Source of the DNA: Mycetohabitans rhizoxinica HKI 454
Lineage (GTDB): Bacteria > Pseudomonadota > Gammaproteobacteria > Burkholderiales > Burkholderiaceae
Direction of reading: 5' to 3'
Assembly: GCF_000198775.1 (NCBI RefSeq)
Contig: NC_014718.1
Coordinates: 288,065-352,064, forward strand
Length of the DNA: 64,000 bases
The position numbers were made by a program, and so were the translations under genes. Numbering within the stretch: the first letter of the stretch is position 1; each line of letters begins with the position of its first letter. This document shows, in pieces, positions 32,047 through 41,423 of this stretch. The notes below the pieces were generated by a model that made no database searches, was not told the origin of the DNA, and saw only the letters and a program-made list of their open reading frames with translations.

Positions 32047-32473
32047 ATTGCTCGAACAGGCGGGCAACACGGACGTACGACACAGAGAATCCTTGTCGGC
32101 AGGCCTGTTGCCCGAACGCACAAGCGATCCACGTTTTCCCAGCGCCGGTTGGCCCCGTCAGGATGAGGTTCTGCGCATTGCGGATCCAGTCGCAGCTGGC
32201 GAGTGCAGCAACGACGCTCTTGTCGATACCGCGGTTCTGCCGGTACTCGATGTCCTCGATGCAGGCTTGGGGATTCTTGAGTTTGGCAGACTTCAGCAGC
32301 CGTTCGAGCCGCCGTGTATCGCGCCAGGCGAGTTCGCGTTCGACGACCATGCCGAAGCGCTCTTCGAACGACAGGCTGGCGCTGGCGGTCAACGCCGCCT
32401 GTTCCTCGAACGCGCGAGCCATGCCGTCGAGCTTCAGGGATTTGAGCTGGGTTAAGGTTTGCTGCATCAACAT
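32047..32473 (-). pseudogene. istB: IS21 helper ATPase IstB, C-terminally truncated
   Basis: Starts [20 protein letters not shown] and reaches the P-loop [20 protein letters not shown] and ARLFEQLK, about 145 residues, then runs into foreign IS5 sequence. Walker B and the rest of the AAA+ domain are missing. It follows istA in the usual istA-istB order on the minus strand. Confidence 0.85.
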
Positions 32474-32488
32474 CGCGACCTCCTTCGG

Positions 32489-34041
32489 TCAGTGGTAATA
32501 GTCGGGCCCGCGTACGTTCTCGTGATCGGGCGAATGCCATTCAGTGAGAGGAATCGGGAGCATCGGCTGTCGGTCCAGACCGGATTCGAGGATCGACAGC
32601 ACGGATCGACGGGTCGGTGAACCGATCACGAGTGCCCGCTGGCAGGCGGCTTCCAGCCGGTCCTTGCCGTACTTGCGCGAGAGCGACAGCAGTCCGAGGC
32701 ACGCGCGGTACCCCATCTCGGGTGCGGCCGGTTGGTCAGCAAGTGTTTGGCGATCGCCTCGGCACCGGGACCGATGCAGGCGCCCCAGTTCAGCAATCTC
32801 TTGGGCGTCCATTCCATGTGGGCGCGGTGCGCCGCCGGCATGTGCTCGGGCAACGTCGTATGCTTGTTCCGGAGTCTACTGCGGACGTGAGCGGCAACGC
32901 GTTTGCCGCGGTGCAAGATCTCGACACCGTGGCGGGTGACGCGGGCGTAGACCTCTTGACGCACGAGGCTGTGCGCAACGCTGTAATAGTGGTGATCGAC
33001 TTCGACGCGGTAGTCGATGCTGACGCGGCACTTCACGAAGGTCGCGATCTCGTATCGATGGGTCGGCAACGGGCGCAGCGCCAGTCTGTCGAGCCGCTCG
33101 AACCATTCGCGGCGGTTGCCGTCGAGCTTCTTCAACGGCCGTTGGTTCAGATCGGCGATCAGCTGGCCGATCGCCTTGTTCAGTTCGGCCAGGCTGTAGA
33201 ACCGGTGATTGCGAAGCCGTGCGAGGATCCAGCGCTCTACGATCTGTACGCCGACCTTGACTTTCGCCTTGTCCTGCGGCTTGCACGGCCGCGCCGGCAA
33301 CATGGCGGTCGCGTAGTGGTTCACGAAGTCCTGCGTGGTGTTGCCCAGCACCGGTTCGTAGCGATCGGCTTTGGCGATCAGCGCCTTGGGGTTGTCGGGC
33401 ACCAGCAGTTCGGGAACGCCGCCGTAGAATTCCATCGCGTCGATCAGGCTGCCGATCCAGTCGGACATCGTCTCGGAACGCGTCGCACATGCGTACGTGT
33501 AGTTCGACGCGCCGAGCACGGCCACGAAGACGTGCGCTTTGAACGCGACGCCGCCATCGCGACTGAGGACCAACACGGTTTGCCCAGCGAAGTCGGCGAA
33601 CAGCTTCTCGCCGGCACGGTGCTGTTGGCGCATCGAGCGCTTCAGCACTGCGGCCCAGTCCTTGTATCGCTGGCAGAACTGCGTATAGCGGTAGGTGCGC
33701 TGGCCGGGGTGGGCCTCAACATATTCTTCCCAGAGCAGTTGCAACGTCACGCCCTTACGGCGCAGGTCACGGTGCATCGCCGCGTAGTCCGGTTCAACCC
33801 TTCGGCTCGAGAGCGCCGTCTGCGCAGGCAGCTCCAACCTGATCTCGAGCTCGTCGTCGGCGAGTGCTTCGACGGCAGCCCAGTCGAGGCCCGCCGCGCT
33901 GGCGCGTGCGGCGTATGCCGAGATGGCGCCGACGCTGATGCCGATCGCCCGGCTGATCTGGCGGTGCGACAGGCCGCACGCCCACTTCAGCCGCAGTACT
34001 TCCTTCAGTTTGCGCATACTCATCCGATGTGCCGGCATCAA
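32489..34041 (-). pseudogene. istA: IS21-family transposase IstA, frameshifted near the end
   Basis: The first frame (34041 down to 32626) carries an N-terminal HTH (MRKLKEVLRLKWACGLSHRQ), the DDE core (LFADFAGQTVLV, then ELLVPDNPKALI) and the C-terminal beta-barrel (VDHHYYSVAHSLVRQEVYAR). Near 32720, after LLTNRPHP, one base is missing; the other frame continues EMGYRACLGLLSLSRKYGKD and ends at 32489. Joined, the protein would be about 515 residues, full length for IstA. With istB truncated the element is dead. Confidence 0.88.
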
Positions 34042-34104
34042 CCTGTCCCCTAAAAAGAGACAAGGCTAACGCCCGTCGTTGATCACATGCGCAACACCAC
34101 CGCC

Positions 34105-34260
34105 GAGCCGGAGCGGCCATCTCGTTTCGTTCGCGTGATCAGCTGTTTCGGTTCGCTCCGGGAACGTGATCACCCGTTTCGGCAAGATGATCGCTCGTTT
34201 CGGGAACCGGTGATCAGCGATCACCATCGATCGGAACCACTGATCACGTTCGCCTAAATA
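34105..34260. repeat. IS21 left-end terminal repeats
   Basis: Four or five imperfect copies of a motif like GTGATCAnCnGTTTCGGnnC lie between about 34134 and 34255 (for example at 34135, 34166, 34187, 34210, 34240). They form the end of the istA/istB element beyond the istA start. Confidence 0.6.
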
Positions 34261-34276
34261 CGCAATCTGTTCGCAG

Positions 34277-34470
34277 GCTCGGACCCAGGAGGCCACAGCG
34301 CGGCGGTGATCTATAGCTTGATCGGAACGGCGCGCCTGAACGGTGTCGAGCCATTTGCCTACCTGCGCGCGGTGTTCGAGCGCGTCGCCGATCATCCCAT
34401 CAACCGCATCGACGAGTTACTTCCATGGCGCGTGGTGCCCACGGAGCACGTCGAGCAGCAAGCCGCATGA
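34277..34470 (+). pseudogene. IS66-family transposase (TnpC), C-terminal fragment
   Basis: One frame reads AAVIYSLIGTARLNGVEPFA, then YLRAVFERVADHPINRIDEL and LPWRV, the conserved C-terminus of IS66 TnpC, ending at TGA 34468-34470. Everything upstream in the gene is missing; it abuts the IS21 end. Confidence 0.85.
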
Positions 34471-35075
34471 GAGCGACTCCAATGGCCCCAGCCCGCAAAA
34501 GCGCCTTGCGTTCCATCACCTCGCCAGCCCCCGACTATGTGCTGCGTGTCGAGCTGCAGCACATCAAACCGGCGATCTGGCGGCAAATCGTGGTGCCCGG
34601 TTCAATTAGGCTATGAAAGCTTCACGTCATATTGCTACTAGCGATGGGATGGGAAGGCGGCCATGCGCATGAATTCGTGTTCCGCAATACCAACTACGGC
34701 GAACCGGACCCCGACTACCCGAGCGATCCGCCGATGCTGGATGAAGCCAGGGTCACGCTGGTCAAAGCGTTGGGCGCGCTGAAGTCATTCACCTACATTT
34801 ACGACTACGGCGACAACTGGCAGCATCGCATCAAGGTCGAAAAGGTGTTGCCCGCCAATGCGCAACTTCGCTCGCCTTTGTGCCTAGACGGACGCAACGC
34901 ATGCCCGCCGAAGGACGTCGGCGGAGCCCCCGGATACATCGACTTTCTCGATGCAATCATCGATCCTTCGCACGAGGAACATGACCACTTCCTCAAGTGG
35001 TGCGGCGGCAGCTTCGATCCCGATGCGTTTGATCTCGACTTCGCAAATCAACGGCTCTTCGAAGTCAAATTCTGA
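34467..35075 (+). pseudogene. Plasmid pRiA4b ORF-3-like protein, in-frame stop
   Basis: The frame opens with MRATPMAPARKSALRSIT and YVLRVELQHIKPAIWRQIVV then PGSIRL, stops at TGA 34614-34616 and continues without shift as KLHVILLLAMGWEGGHAHEF, YIYDYGDNWQHRIKVEKVL, then CPPKDVGGAPGYIDFLDAI. These are the typical segments of the PRiA4_ORF3 domain (function unknown, plasmid-associated). The family has Ser at the stop position (IRLSKLH), so a single base change would explain it. Its ATG overlaps the IS66 stop codon. Confidence 0.83.
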
Positions 35076-35250
35076 ACGTCTATGCGGCCTTGGGACGACA
35101 CTTACATTGGATCTGCGGCAAACGACTGAAAGCCCTCATTCCAACGCTGACCGATGCGATGGCACGGCATGGTCACCTGACGCTATCAAAGCAGGTTTGC
35201 CAACGGCTGAGTCAGATCAGCGCCGCCACCATTGACCGTAAGCGCGCAAT
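35076..35250 (+). pseudogene. Transposase fragment (integrase-core type)
   Basis: The frame reads LHWICGKRLKALIPTLTDAM, ARHGHLTLSKQVCQRL, then SQISAATIDRKRA, matching the segment before the catalytic core in a family of DDE transposases. A related scrap with ISAATIDRLLRDVREQ is found at 51940. The following 35251-35441 holds nothing recognisable. Confidence 0.55.
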
Positions 35251-35528
35251 AAACCACGTGGCTTGCGCGACGCGACCGGTTGTGCGTCAGTCTGTTTGGT
35301 GGCCGTGCCGCACGCCCGCTGAGGACCGCGGCGCTGGCTTTTCCGAGGAAAGCCGACAATTCCGGGCTCGCGGGACGGCTTTTGCACTCGTGGAGGCAAA
35401 CATCCTTGTAACAGTAGCCCAAGGCGCGCTCGTTACGAGGCATGACCACGCACGATCCGCTCAAGGCATGGAGTGCAGTCGCCGCCCATGTACATACGCG
35501 TATTTACATAGAGCGGCAAATAGTCTAT

Positions 35529-35545
35529 AGTACATCCACAGTACA
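35529..35545. promoter_or_regulatory. Possible VapBC operator
   Basis: AGTACA is repeated at 35529-35534 and 35540-35545, 11 bases apart, just upstream of vapB. Spacing of about one helical turn suggests a binding site for the antitoxin complex, but the repeat is short. Confidence 0.35.
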
Positions 35546-35561
35546 CACATCAGGAACTGCT

Positions 35562-35798
35562 ATGCATACCACCCGCGTTTTCAAGAATGGCAACTCGCAA
35601 GCCGTTCGCATTCCCGCCGACCTTGCTTACGACCGGAGCGATGTCGAAATCGAAATTGAGCGCGTAGGCGATGAGATCCGTATCCGTCCGATGCGTCGTC
35701 CGCTGACTGGCGTGCTCAAGAAGTTCGCGAAATTCGGGCCGGATTTCATGGCTGAAGGCCGCGGCGAGCAGGAGCAGGCGGAGCGCGAGGGATTGTGA
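35562..35798 (+). CDS. vapB: VapB-type antitoxin (AbrB/SpoVT fold)
   Basis: 78 residues. The N-terminal swapped-hairpin DNA-binding domain is visible as TRVFKNGNSQAVRIPADLAY. The C-terminus (LKKFAKFGPDFMAEGRGEQE) would wrap the toxin. A CAGGAA ribosome site precedes the ATG. Its stop overlaps the vapC ATG by one base (TGATG). A longer in-frame upstream extension is less likely because operator-like repeats lie there. Confidence 0.88.
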   Translation: MHTTRVFKNGNSQAVRIPADLAYDRSDVEIEIERVGDEIRIRPMRRPLTGVLKKFAKFGPDFMAEGRGEQEQAEREGL

Positions 35799-36199
35799 TG
35801 CCGCGCTTTATGCTCGACACAAACATGTGCATCTACCTGATGAAGAATCAGCCTGAAGAAGTCGCGAAGCGATTTGCGCAGTGCTACGTCGGGGATGTGG
35901 TTATGTCCGCAGTCACTTACGCTGAACTTGAATACGGCGTCGTAGTGTCTGCGAACCGAACTCGCGAGCGCCGCAATCTCGCCGCCCTAATCGAAGATAT
36001 TCCTGTGGCCCCGTTCGACACTGCCGCAGCAACGGCCTACGGGCCTGTGCGCAAAGCGACGAGCGAGCGCAAGAAGGATGCTCTTGACAAGCTGATCGCC
36101 GCGCACGCGATTGCCCTGGACGTTATTCTCGTGACCAACAACGAGCGCGATTTTGCCAGCTATCCCGGTATCAGGCTCGAAAACTGGCTCAACAAGTAG
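35798..36199 (+). CDS. vapC: VapC-type PIN-domain ribonuclease toxin
   Basis: 133 residues from the ATG overlapping the vapB stop. PIN-domain acidic residues are present: FMLDTNMCIYLM (first Asp), AELEYGV (Glu), KDALDKLIAAHAIA (Asp) and LVTNNERDF (last Asp). The protein should cleave tRNA or rRNA when free of VapB. Full length and intact, so the module may be active. Confidence 0.9.
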   Translation: MPRFMLDTNMCIYLMKNQPEEVAKRFAQCYVGDVVMSAVTYAELEYGVVVSANRTRERRNLAALIEDIPVAPFDTAAATAYGPVRKATSERKKDALDKLIAAHAIALDVILVTNNERDFASYPGIRLENWLNK

Positions 36200-36321
36200 A
36201 AAACTCTAACATGTTTATTAATCTCGAAGTTTGGAACGAAGAGCCTCGCCACGACCAGGGGAGTGAACAAGGTACGCGTAAATTCCTGTCATAAGCCTTG
36301 AAGTTATGAAATTCGCTCAAC

Positions 36322-36751
36322 CTAAATGCCAGAGCACCGTCGCAATGCCAGTGCTGCCTCATCAAGGGCCTGGATCAAGGCAGGTGTGGGCGTCCATTGA
36401 CTGCCTTGTACGGTAAAGCGGGCCGCGGCATCGACAACCTTAGCAGTGCCCTCCCTGTTGTTGCGGCCCAGTTTGGAGGCCAGGAAAACTTCAAACAGCG
36501 AGCTAACGCGCTGCTTGATTTGATCGACATTGAGACGGCCCTGCGCATCAAAAGTGACAATCACAAAATCCCGATTGATCAAGTGCATGGGCTTGCGATC
36601 CATCAAGGTGCGCGAGGCGCACGCGCTGATCTGCAAACTCCGGCAGGCGATGACTATCCGGAGCACCGAGCATGTTCCAGTAGCGCGTCATTCCTATCTT
36701 CAGGATGCCCTCGTCCGGCGTGATCAGAAATGTTCGAATCGTGTATCCCAT
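36322..36751 (-). pseudogene. Conserved protein of unknown function, frameshifted
   Basis: On the minus strand the ATG at 36751 opens MGYTIRTFLITPDEGILKIG, then YWNMLGAPDSHRLPEFADQR and VRLA. The other frame then continues RTLMDRKPMHLINRDFVIVT and FDAQGRL, ending LALRRCSGI at 36322. The shift is near 36610. The joined product would be about 142 residues and looks like a single small domain, but I do not recognise a family. 36200-36321 shows nothing. Confidence 0.5.
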
Positions 36752-36845
36752 TGCAATAACTTTGTTGTTGCTTCGGCACAATCGTGATCTCGTTCGTCAC
36801 CGGGCCGCCTCATTTGCGCCAATTTGCGATCGACGCGTTCATATT

Positions 36846-37085
36846 TTAGGCCTTTCGCGCCTCAAACGCCTGATCGAACCGCCGGACTCGCTGCACTTCA
36901 TCGCTGTGCAGATAGATCGACGTCGTCGGGATCGACGAATGGCGCAGATTGTCGTGCACCATGATCAGCTCGGCGCCCCGGGCCAGCGCATGTGACGCGT
37001 GAGTGTGCCGCATCCAGTGCGGGCTCGCGCGGCGCAGCTTCTCCGCCGTCGCGGGCCGCTGGGCGGGTCGCAGGGGCAGCCAATG
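36846..37085 (-). pseudogene. Tyrosine recombinase (phage integrase), C-terminal remnant
   Basis: The frame reads ATAEKLRRASPHWMRHTHAS then HALARGA, and NLRHSSIPTTSIYLHSDEVQ. The H-x-x-R box (HWMRHTHASH), a late histidine (LRHSSI) and the catalytic tyrosine (SIYLH) are present, but everything before them is missing. It differs from the recombinase at 38.5-39.8 kb. Confidence 0.75.
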
Positions 37086-37220
37086 ATTAACACGAGCTCG
37101 CGGCTCATCATAGACGAGTAGCCTGCCTACCCGAAGTGCTTCCCGGTGCCCCTTGTCCCGGATGGTCGGACCATACGCCTAAAACTGCGCGGCGGGAACA
37201 CGCGGGACACCGGTTCATAT

Positions 37221-37436
37221 CATGCCAGTTACCAACACCATCGAGAGCATGCACATGTAACTGCGCAAGATTGTGAAGAACCGCGGCCACTTCCCGAGCG
37301 ACGAAGCCGCCAGCAAACTGTTGTATCTGGCCTTGCGCAACATCGAAAAGGAAAGATGCCGCCTATCACTTGGCGGCAGGCGCTTAATCAGTTCGCCATT
37401 CTGTTCGGCGACCGGTTCACGAACACCATAAGCTGA
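37221..37436 (+). pseudogene. IS256-family transposase, C-terminal fragment
   Basis: Reads TNTIESMHM, a TAA stop, then LRKIVKNRGHFPSDEAASKL and LYLALRNIEKE, then in another frame PPITWRQALNQFAILFGDRF with TNTIS and the natural stop at 37434. These match the end of IS256-type mutator transposases (TNAIESLN-x-x-RK). Both a nonsense codon and a frameshift are present. Confidence 0.78.
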
Positions 37437-37522
37437 GATCTTTTAACCGACCTCGGCACACAAGATTCCTGATACATCTGCCGAAACGAAAGAACATCAT
37501 CGCACACATTCCGCGGTACAGC

Positions 37523-37918
37523 TCACGCGTGTTCGAGCAGGCGGCTTCGAGTGCGCGATCCAAGAACTGCTGAGCTAAAGCGCTGACGGTTACGCGTGCG
37601 CGTGATCCACGGTTCCACCGACAGGCGCATGCCGACCGCCTTCAGCACGGCCAGCAAGGTTTTCAAGGTGGGATTGTCTTTTAGCGAAAGCGCGCGATAA
37701 AGCGCCTCGCGCGTGATTCCTGCCTCGGCCGCAACCCATGCTAATCCGCCATAGGCGTGTGCAACCGTGCGCAGCGCTAGTAGAGCGCCGGCACGGTCTT
37801 TCGGATTATCGAGTGATTCCATCGCCGCTTTCAAGTATTCAATGGCCAGATCACGATCGGCGCGCAGCTCCGCGATTTCCTGCTCGTAATGTGACACGGT
37901 TGCCTTTGCCTTCGTCAC
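37523..37918 (-). CDS. higA: HigA-type antitoxin (addiction-module antidote)
   Basis: 131 residues from a GTG that overlaps the stop of the toxin gene (GTGA). The helix-turn-helix domain reads GGLAWVAAEAGITREALYRA then LSLKDNPTLKTLLAVLKAVG, typical of HigA2-type antidotes, with an N-terminal helical part (DRDLAIEYLKAAMESLDNP). The last about 25 residues after SVEPW exceed the usual length and may be foreign read-through. Toxin-first gene order is as in higBA. The antitoxin is intact while its toxin is frameshifted. Confidence 0.82.
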   Translation of the reverse strand: MTKAKATVSHYEQEIAELRADRDLAIEYLKAAMESLDNPKDRAGALLALRTVAHAYGGLAWVAAEAGITREALYRALSLKDNPTLKTLLAVLKAVGMRLSVEPWITRTRNRQRFSSAVLGSRTRSRLLEHA

Positions 37919-38237
37919 GCTTGCCTCCGCTTCCAGTCAATCCAGTATTCCTTCGCACGCCGGATATCTGCCGTTTGCGAACGCTTATCGCCGCCGCACA
38001 GCAGGATCACGAGCGCATTGCCATGCCGCCCACAATAGACCCGGTAACCGGGACCGACGTGTACACGCAATTCCAGCACTCCTTCTCCAACCGGCTCACA
38101 GTCTCCGAAGTTGCTGCTTGAACTTGGCGCAGTCGAAGCCGCACGCGCGCCTGTGCAACGCGGTCGCGTAGCCCGTTAAGCCATTCTGTCAGGGGCTCGC
38201 GTCCGTTTTCTTGTCGGTATCGCAGCAGTTCAGTCAT
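37915..38237 (-). pseudogene. higB: HigB/RelE-type toxin, frameshifted
   Basis: The first frame begins MTELLRYRQENGREPLTEWL, NGLRDRVAQARVRLRLRQVQ. Near 38115 one G is missing; the correct frame then gives GNFGDCEPVGEGVLELRVHV, GPGYRVYCGRHGNALVILLC and GGDKRSQTADIRRAKEYW. Rejoined, it is a complete toxin of about 106 residues of the Gp49/HigB group, which cleaves mRNA on ribosomes. Loss of the toxin would leave HigA as an orphan regulator. Confidence 0.82.
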
Positions 38238-38523
38238 TCTTTATTGAAAATTAAAAGTTATTGGTAGTCACAGTTTAAGTGTGCGCCTGTCATCGGAACC
38301 GTGTTTTATTCTCACGGTGATGTCAGTCGCCGTCATTGTGCGGGTACCGGTTCGGGGGAGCTTGGCGTAGGAGATCACGTTATCGCGTCACTCGGTTGGC
38401 TGGGCAATGGGCTGTAGGGCAGGCGCGCTAGACTGCTGTCCATTTAAAGAGTGGGGGCGGTCGTGACCTCATTGAGGCATGGCTGCACGCTGGGTTCGCA
38501 CGGCAAGCAGAGCGGGCCGGCCA
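38238..38523. other. No supported gene
   Basis: Upstream region of the higBA-like module (promoter expected near 38240-38290, which is AT-rich) and the end of the recombinase pseudogene. No further coding evidence. Confidence 0.4.
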
Positions 38524-39750
38524 TTAGCGCTGTGGCTCCCGAGTGAGAGGTTCGACCGGCTCCTGGTCGCCCCAGTTCATCCGATGGCCGTGCACCGTCT
38601 GGCGGTGCCGCGTGTCCTCTTCCTCGTGCAAGTACAGGCTCGTGGTAGTCAGCGACATGTGCCCGAGGTTGTCGCGCACTGTGCGCAGATCGAGGCCGGC
38701 GTCAGCCTGATGCGAGCCGGCTGTATGCCGCAGCCAATGCGCCGAGGCGCGCACCAGTTCGTCGGCGCGATCGGCAAATTCTGGCCCGCGTGCGCGTAGC
38801 CACGACGCGGCGTCTCGGAAGATACGCTTGATCGCGTCATGCAGGGCGGAGCGCGACAGGCCGCGGCGCCCGCCTCGGAAGGGCACGACCAGCGGCGTGT
38901 CCTCGACCCGGCGGGGCAGCGGGGACAAGCCACACGCCTGCCGGTAGCGGGTCAGCTCGACGATCAGTTCCGGCGACGCGGGCACGCGCCGCGCGCGTTG
39001 CCCCTTACCCACGGTGTCAAGCCACCACTGGTCGTGTCCGTCCGAGCCCAGGCGCCGCGAGAAGTCGCCCATGGTGCCGTGGGCGACCTCGGAGAGGCGC
39101 AGGCCTTGCAGATAGAAGAGTGTGGTCAGCCAGCGGCAACGGGCATAGTACGCGCGCTGCGCCGTTGTTTCCTGGGGCAGCTGCTCGACAAAGTGTTTGA
39201 CCTCATCCCATAGTGAGATCGACAGATAGCGCGTGACGCGGAGCGCCGAGCGCTTGGCGCGCTAGCGCAGTAGCGCCATCGGGTTGCTGCGCAGATAGCC
39301 AGCATCCACCAACCACGTGAACAGGCCGTTCAGGATGACCCGCGCTTGCCGCTGGCTGGCCGCGGACAGCGGCCCATTAAAGGGCCGCCAGCGCGCATCG
39401 CCGCGGGGATATTTGCCCCCGGTGGCCGACACCCAGCGGCTCGCGGGCTGCGGGTCGGCCAGGAACGCGTTGAACTGCTGTAGATCCTCGTGCGTGAGCA
39501 ACGACAGCGGCTTGCCCCGTTGCACGACGGCCCACAGCAAGAGCCGCTCAGCCTCCTTGCGGTGGGTGTCGAACGTGGTTTTTGTGTCGGCGTAATTGGA
39601 CAGCCAGGCGCGCACGGCGTCCAGGTCGTTACGCGCGGCGAGTTGCGCGGTCTCTCGCGCGCCGCGATTGGTGCCGTCGCGCCCGTCTAAATGCTCGGGC
39701 AACACGAGCGCCTCGACTGGTTGCACGGCGGTGAACGGGGTGAGGGACAC
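38524..39750 (-). pseudogene. Tyrosine recombinase of plasmid/integron type, one in-frame stop
   Basis: From GTG 39750 (MSLTPFTAVQPVEALVLPEH, the start shared with the copy at 59041) the frame runs to TAG 39262-39264 after NPMALLR, then continues in the same frame through the Arg box (LTTLFYLQGLRLSEVAHGTM) and the C-terminal boxes (HWLRHTAGSHQADAGL, LGHMSLTTTSLYLHEEED) to 38524. An ATG at 39813 would extend the protein into the palindrome. All catalytic residues R, H-x-x-R, H, Y are present. Only the stop, probably Gln in the ancestor, prevents a full 408-residue enzyme. It is divergent from the KfrA-like gene. Confidence 0.85.
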
Positions 39751-39783
39751 GGTGGGGGGCGCTCCAAGGGCGGGGTCAACGAA

Positions 39784-39836
39784 ACACGACGCTTCTAAAG
39801 CGTTACACGACATTACAGCCGTAATGTCGTGTAACG
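39784..39836. repeat. Perfect 36-bp palindrome with 21-bp spaced half sites
   Basis: CGTTACACGACATTAC at 39801-39816 and its exact complement at 39821-39836 enclose AGCC. The half site ACACGAC occurs at 39784 and 39805 and inverted (GTCGTGT) at 39826, start to start exactly 21 bases. It lies between the divergent recombinase and KfrA-like genes. It may be their operator, or a lox-like crossover site (14-base arms, 8-base spacer ACAGCCGT). Confidence 0.8.
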
Positions 39837-39904
39837 TGTCTTTAGTGTTAGAAATACAACGTATTACGTAGCATTATTGAAGGAAATGTTCCCCGGAAAC
39901 TGCG

Positions 39905-40564
39905 ATGAGTGATGTCCTGTCCCCCGATGCGGCGCTGACCACCGAGATCGCGCGCTTAAAAGCCACGCATTCAAACACGCGCGAGTTGTATCGCGAAGTG
40001 TGCGCGCTGTTGTTCTTTCGCTTTGGCATCACGCCCACCGCGAACCGCCTGTACCAGTTGGTGCGCAAGGGCAGCATGGGCACGCCCACGGCGGTGCTCA
40101 GCGAGTTCTGGCATGAGCTGCGTGAGAAAAGTCGTGTCAAGCTTGACCATCCGGATTTGCCCTCCGAGCTGCGCGACGCCGCCGGCACGCTCGTCGCGAC
40201 GCTGTGGGAGCGAGCCGCGGCCACTGCGCACGCGGCGCTGGAAGACGTGCGTGCCGAAATGCGCCTCGAGCGCGACGCGGCCGCCGCCGAAGTAGCCGCC
40301 GCCCGCGAGGCTGCGGCGCACGCCGAACGCACTCTCGAAGAACCCCGCGCTGAGCGGCAAGCGCTGCAGGCGCAACTGGGGGACTCACGCCAGCACATTG
40401 GCACGCTGGAAGGCAGCTTGGCCGCGCTGCAGCGCGCGAGTGCTGAAGCTGAAAAAGCGCGGCGCGCGCGGCAGCGCATACCCACCCAGTCCGCATTGGG
40501 CCGCACCTCTGGCCCAATTAGGCGGCCACGCCCGCCGACGCGTGCGCTCAAAAAGAGTAGGTGA
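39905..40564 (+). CDS. KfrA-like plasmid DNA-binding coiled-coil protein
   Basis: 219 residues. The N-terminal part (ELYREVCALLFFRFGITPTA, NRLYQLVRKGSMGTPTAVLS, then EFWHELREKSRVKL) is the KfrA_N / plasmid replication-region DNA-binding domain. Residues about 90-190 form a long alanine-rich coiled coil (RLERDAAAAEVAAAREAAAH and AERTLEE). The basic tail (TSGPIRRPRPPTRALKKSR) may touch DNA. KfrA-type proteins bind their own promoter and help plasmid partition. It is intact, with the palindrome 69-104 bases upstream. Part of it is duplicated at 42.1 kb. Confidence 0.8.
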   Translation: MSDVLSPDAALTTEIARLKATHSNTRELYREVCALLFFRFGITPTANRLYQLVRKGSMGTPTAVLSEFWHELREKSRVKLDHPDLPSELRDAAGTLVATLWERAAATAHAALEDVRAEMRLERDAAAAEVAAAREAAAHAERTLEEPRAERQALQAQLGDSRQHIGTLEGSLAALQRASAEAEKARRARQRIPTQSALGRTSGPIRRPRPPTRALKKSR

Positions 40565-40709
40565 CCCAGTCACCTACATGCGGCAACGCCTGAGCGAGGG
40601 ATGGATCCTATAGTGTAGGAGCCAATGACTAAATTAACAACGCGTCACCAGACCTCAATGCGTAGCGCTATTTTAGGGGAAATGGTGGCGTGCTCATCGA
40701 GCACATCAC

Positions 40710-41054
40710 TTACAAGGCCACCTCAGCGGCAAGTGCTTCCCACGGCGCCGTCAAGCGGCCGTCTTCCCGCACGACCAGACCGGCAACTTCTAGCGCTGCC
40801 ACATCAGCATGCACGCGCTTGTAGTCACGCGATAAAGCGCATGCCAAAGCCTTGACGCTATCGGCGCCTTCTCGGTGCAAATAGCGTAGTAACTCCAGCC
40901 GTTTTGGCGTCAGCGCCGCCACCATTTCCTGCCACGAGAGAAAGGTGACGTGACTTTCCTTGAAATGCTCGCCTTTGGCCGCGCGCTCAAAGGCATTCAC
41001 GAACCGCTGCCCCATATCACGTGCGCCACTCACATGGACTGTCAGTTTGCTCAT
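40710..41054 (-). CDS. Winged-helix DNA-binding antitoxin-like protein (TumA type)
   Basis: 114 residues. The central MVAALTPKRLELLRYLHREG, ADSVKALACALSRDYKRVHA, then DVAALEVAGLVVRED is a MarR/HVO_A0114-type winged helix. It follows a DUF6516 (TumE-type) gene with four-base overlap (41051-41054), the usual toxin-antitoxin arrangement. It probably represses the operon and neutralises the toxin. Confidence 0.78.
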   Translation of the reverse strand: MSKLTVHVSGARDMGQRFVNAFERAAKGEHFKESHVTFLSWQEMVAALTPKRLELLRYLHREGADSVKALACALSRDYKRVHADVAALEVAGLVVREDGRLTAPWEALAAEVAL

Positions 41055-41344
41055 TTTCCGCTCCTTTCGCGTTCAACATCCCCCAAAAAGTCCCTCACCA
41101 TCTGTTCCGCCGTCGAAAAAACGTAGGGCACTTCATGGTCACGATAGTGGCGATGGTCGCCCTTGCCGCGTTCATTATCGTAGCCAATGATTCTTGCGCT
41201 GCCCTGACCATAGAACAGGCTGTATTTCAAACCATGGGGTCTTTCCGCATCGCATTCGGGCAATCGCCAGATCCGCATTTCAAGAATGGCTCCGTCCGGA
41301 TAAACCATTCGATCCTCAAATAACAGCGTCGCCTTCTTTTTCAT
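41051..41344 (-). CDS. TumE/DUF6516-type toxin
   Basis: 97 residues. Start MKKKATLLFEDRMVYPDGAI; middle LKYSLFYGQGSARIIGYDNE; then GKGDHRHYRDHEVPYVF. The YDNE and KGDHRH motifs are the conserved core of DUF6516, reported as the toxin TumE in toxin-antitoxin pairs. Intact and coupled to the winged-helix gene downstream. Confidence 0.78.
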   Translation of the reverse strand: MKKKATLLFEDRMVYPDGAILEMRIWRLPECDAERPHGLKYSLFYGQGSARIIGYDNERGKGDHRHYRDHEVPYVFSTAEQMVRDFLGDVERERSGK

Positions 41345-41423
41345 ATGGCGTATTTTGCCATACGCCAGCTTATGGCGTCAACTGCCATAGTTAGAGGCAC
41401 AAAGTGCTTGCCAATCGTGTTGC

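Noticed and set aside
32617..34053. 478-residue open frame on the plus strand
   Set aside because: It is the antisense shadow of istA; the minus-strand frame carries the transposase motifs.
39801..39836. Rho-independent terminator
   Set aside because: The stem is long and perfect but is AT-balanced, not followed by a T run, and lies between divergent starts rather than after genes.
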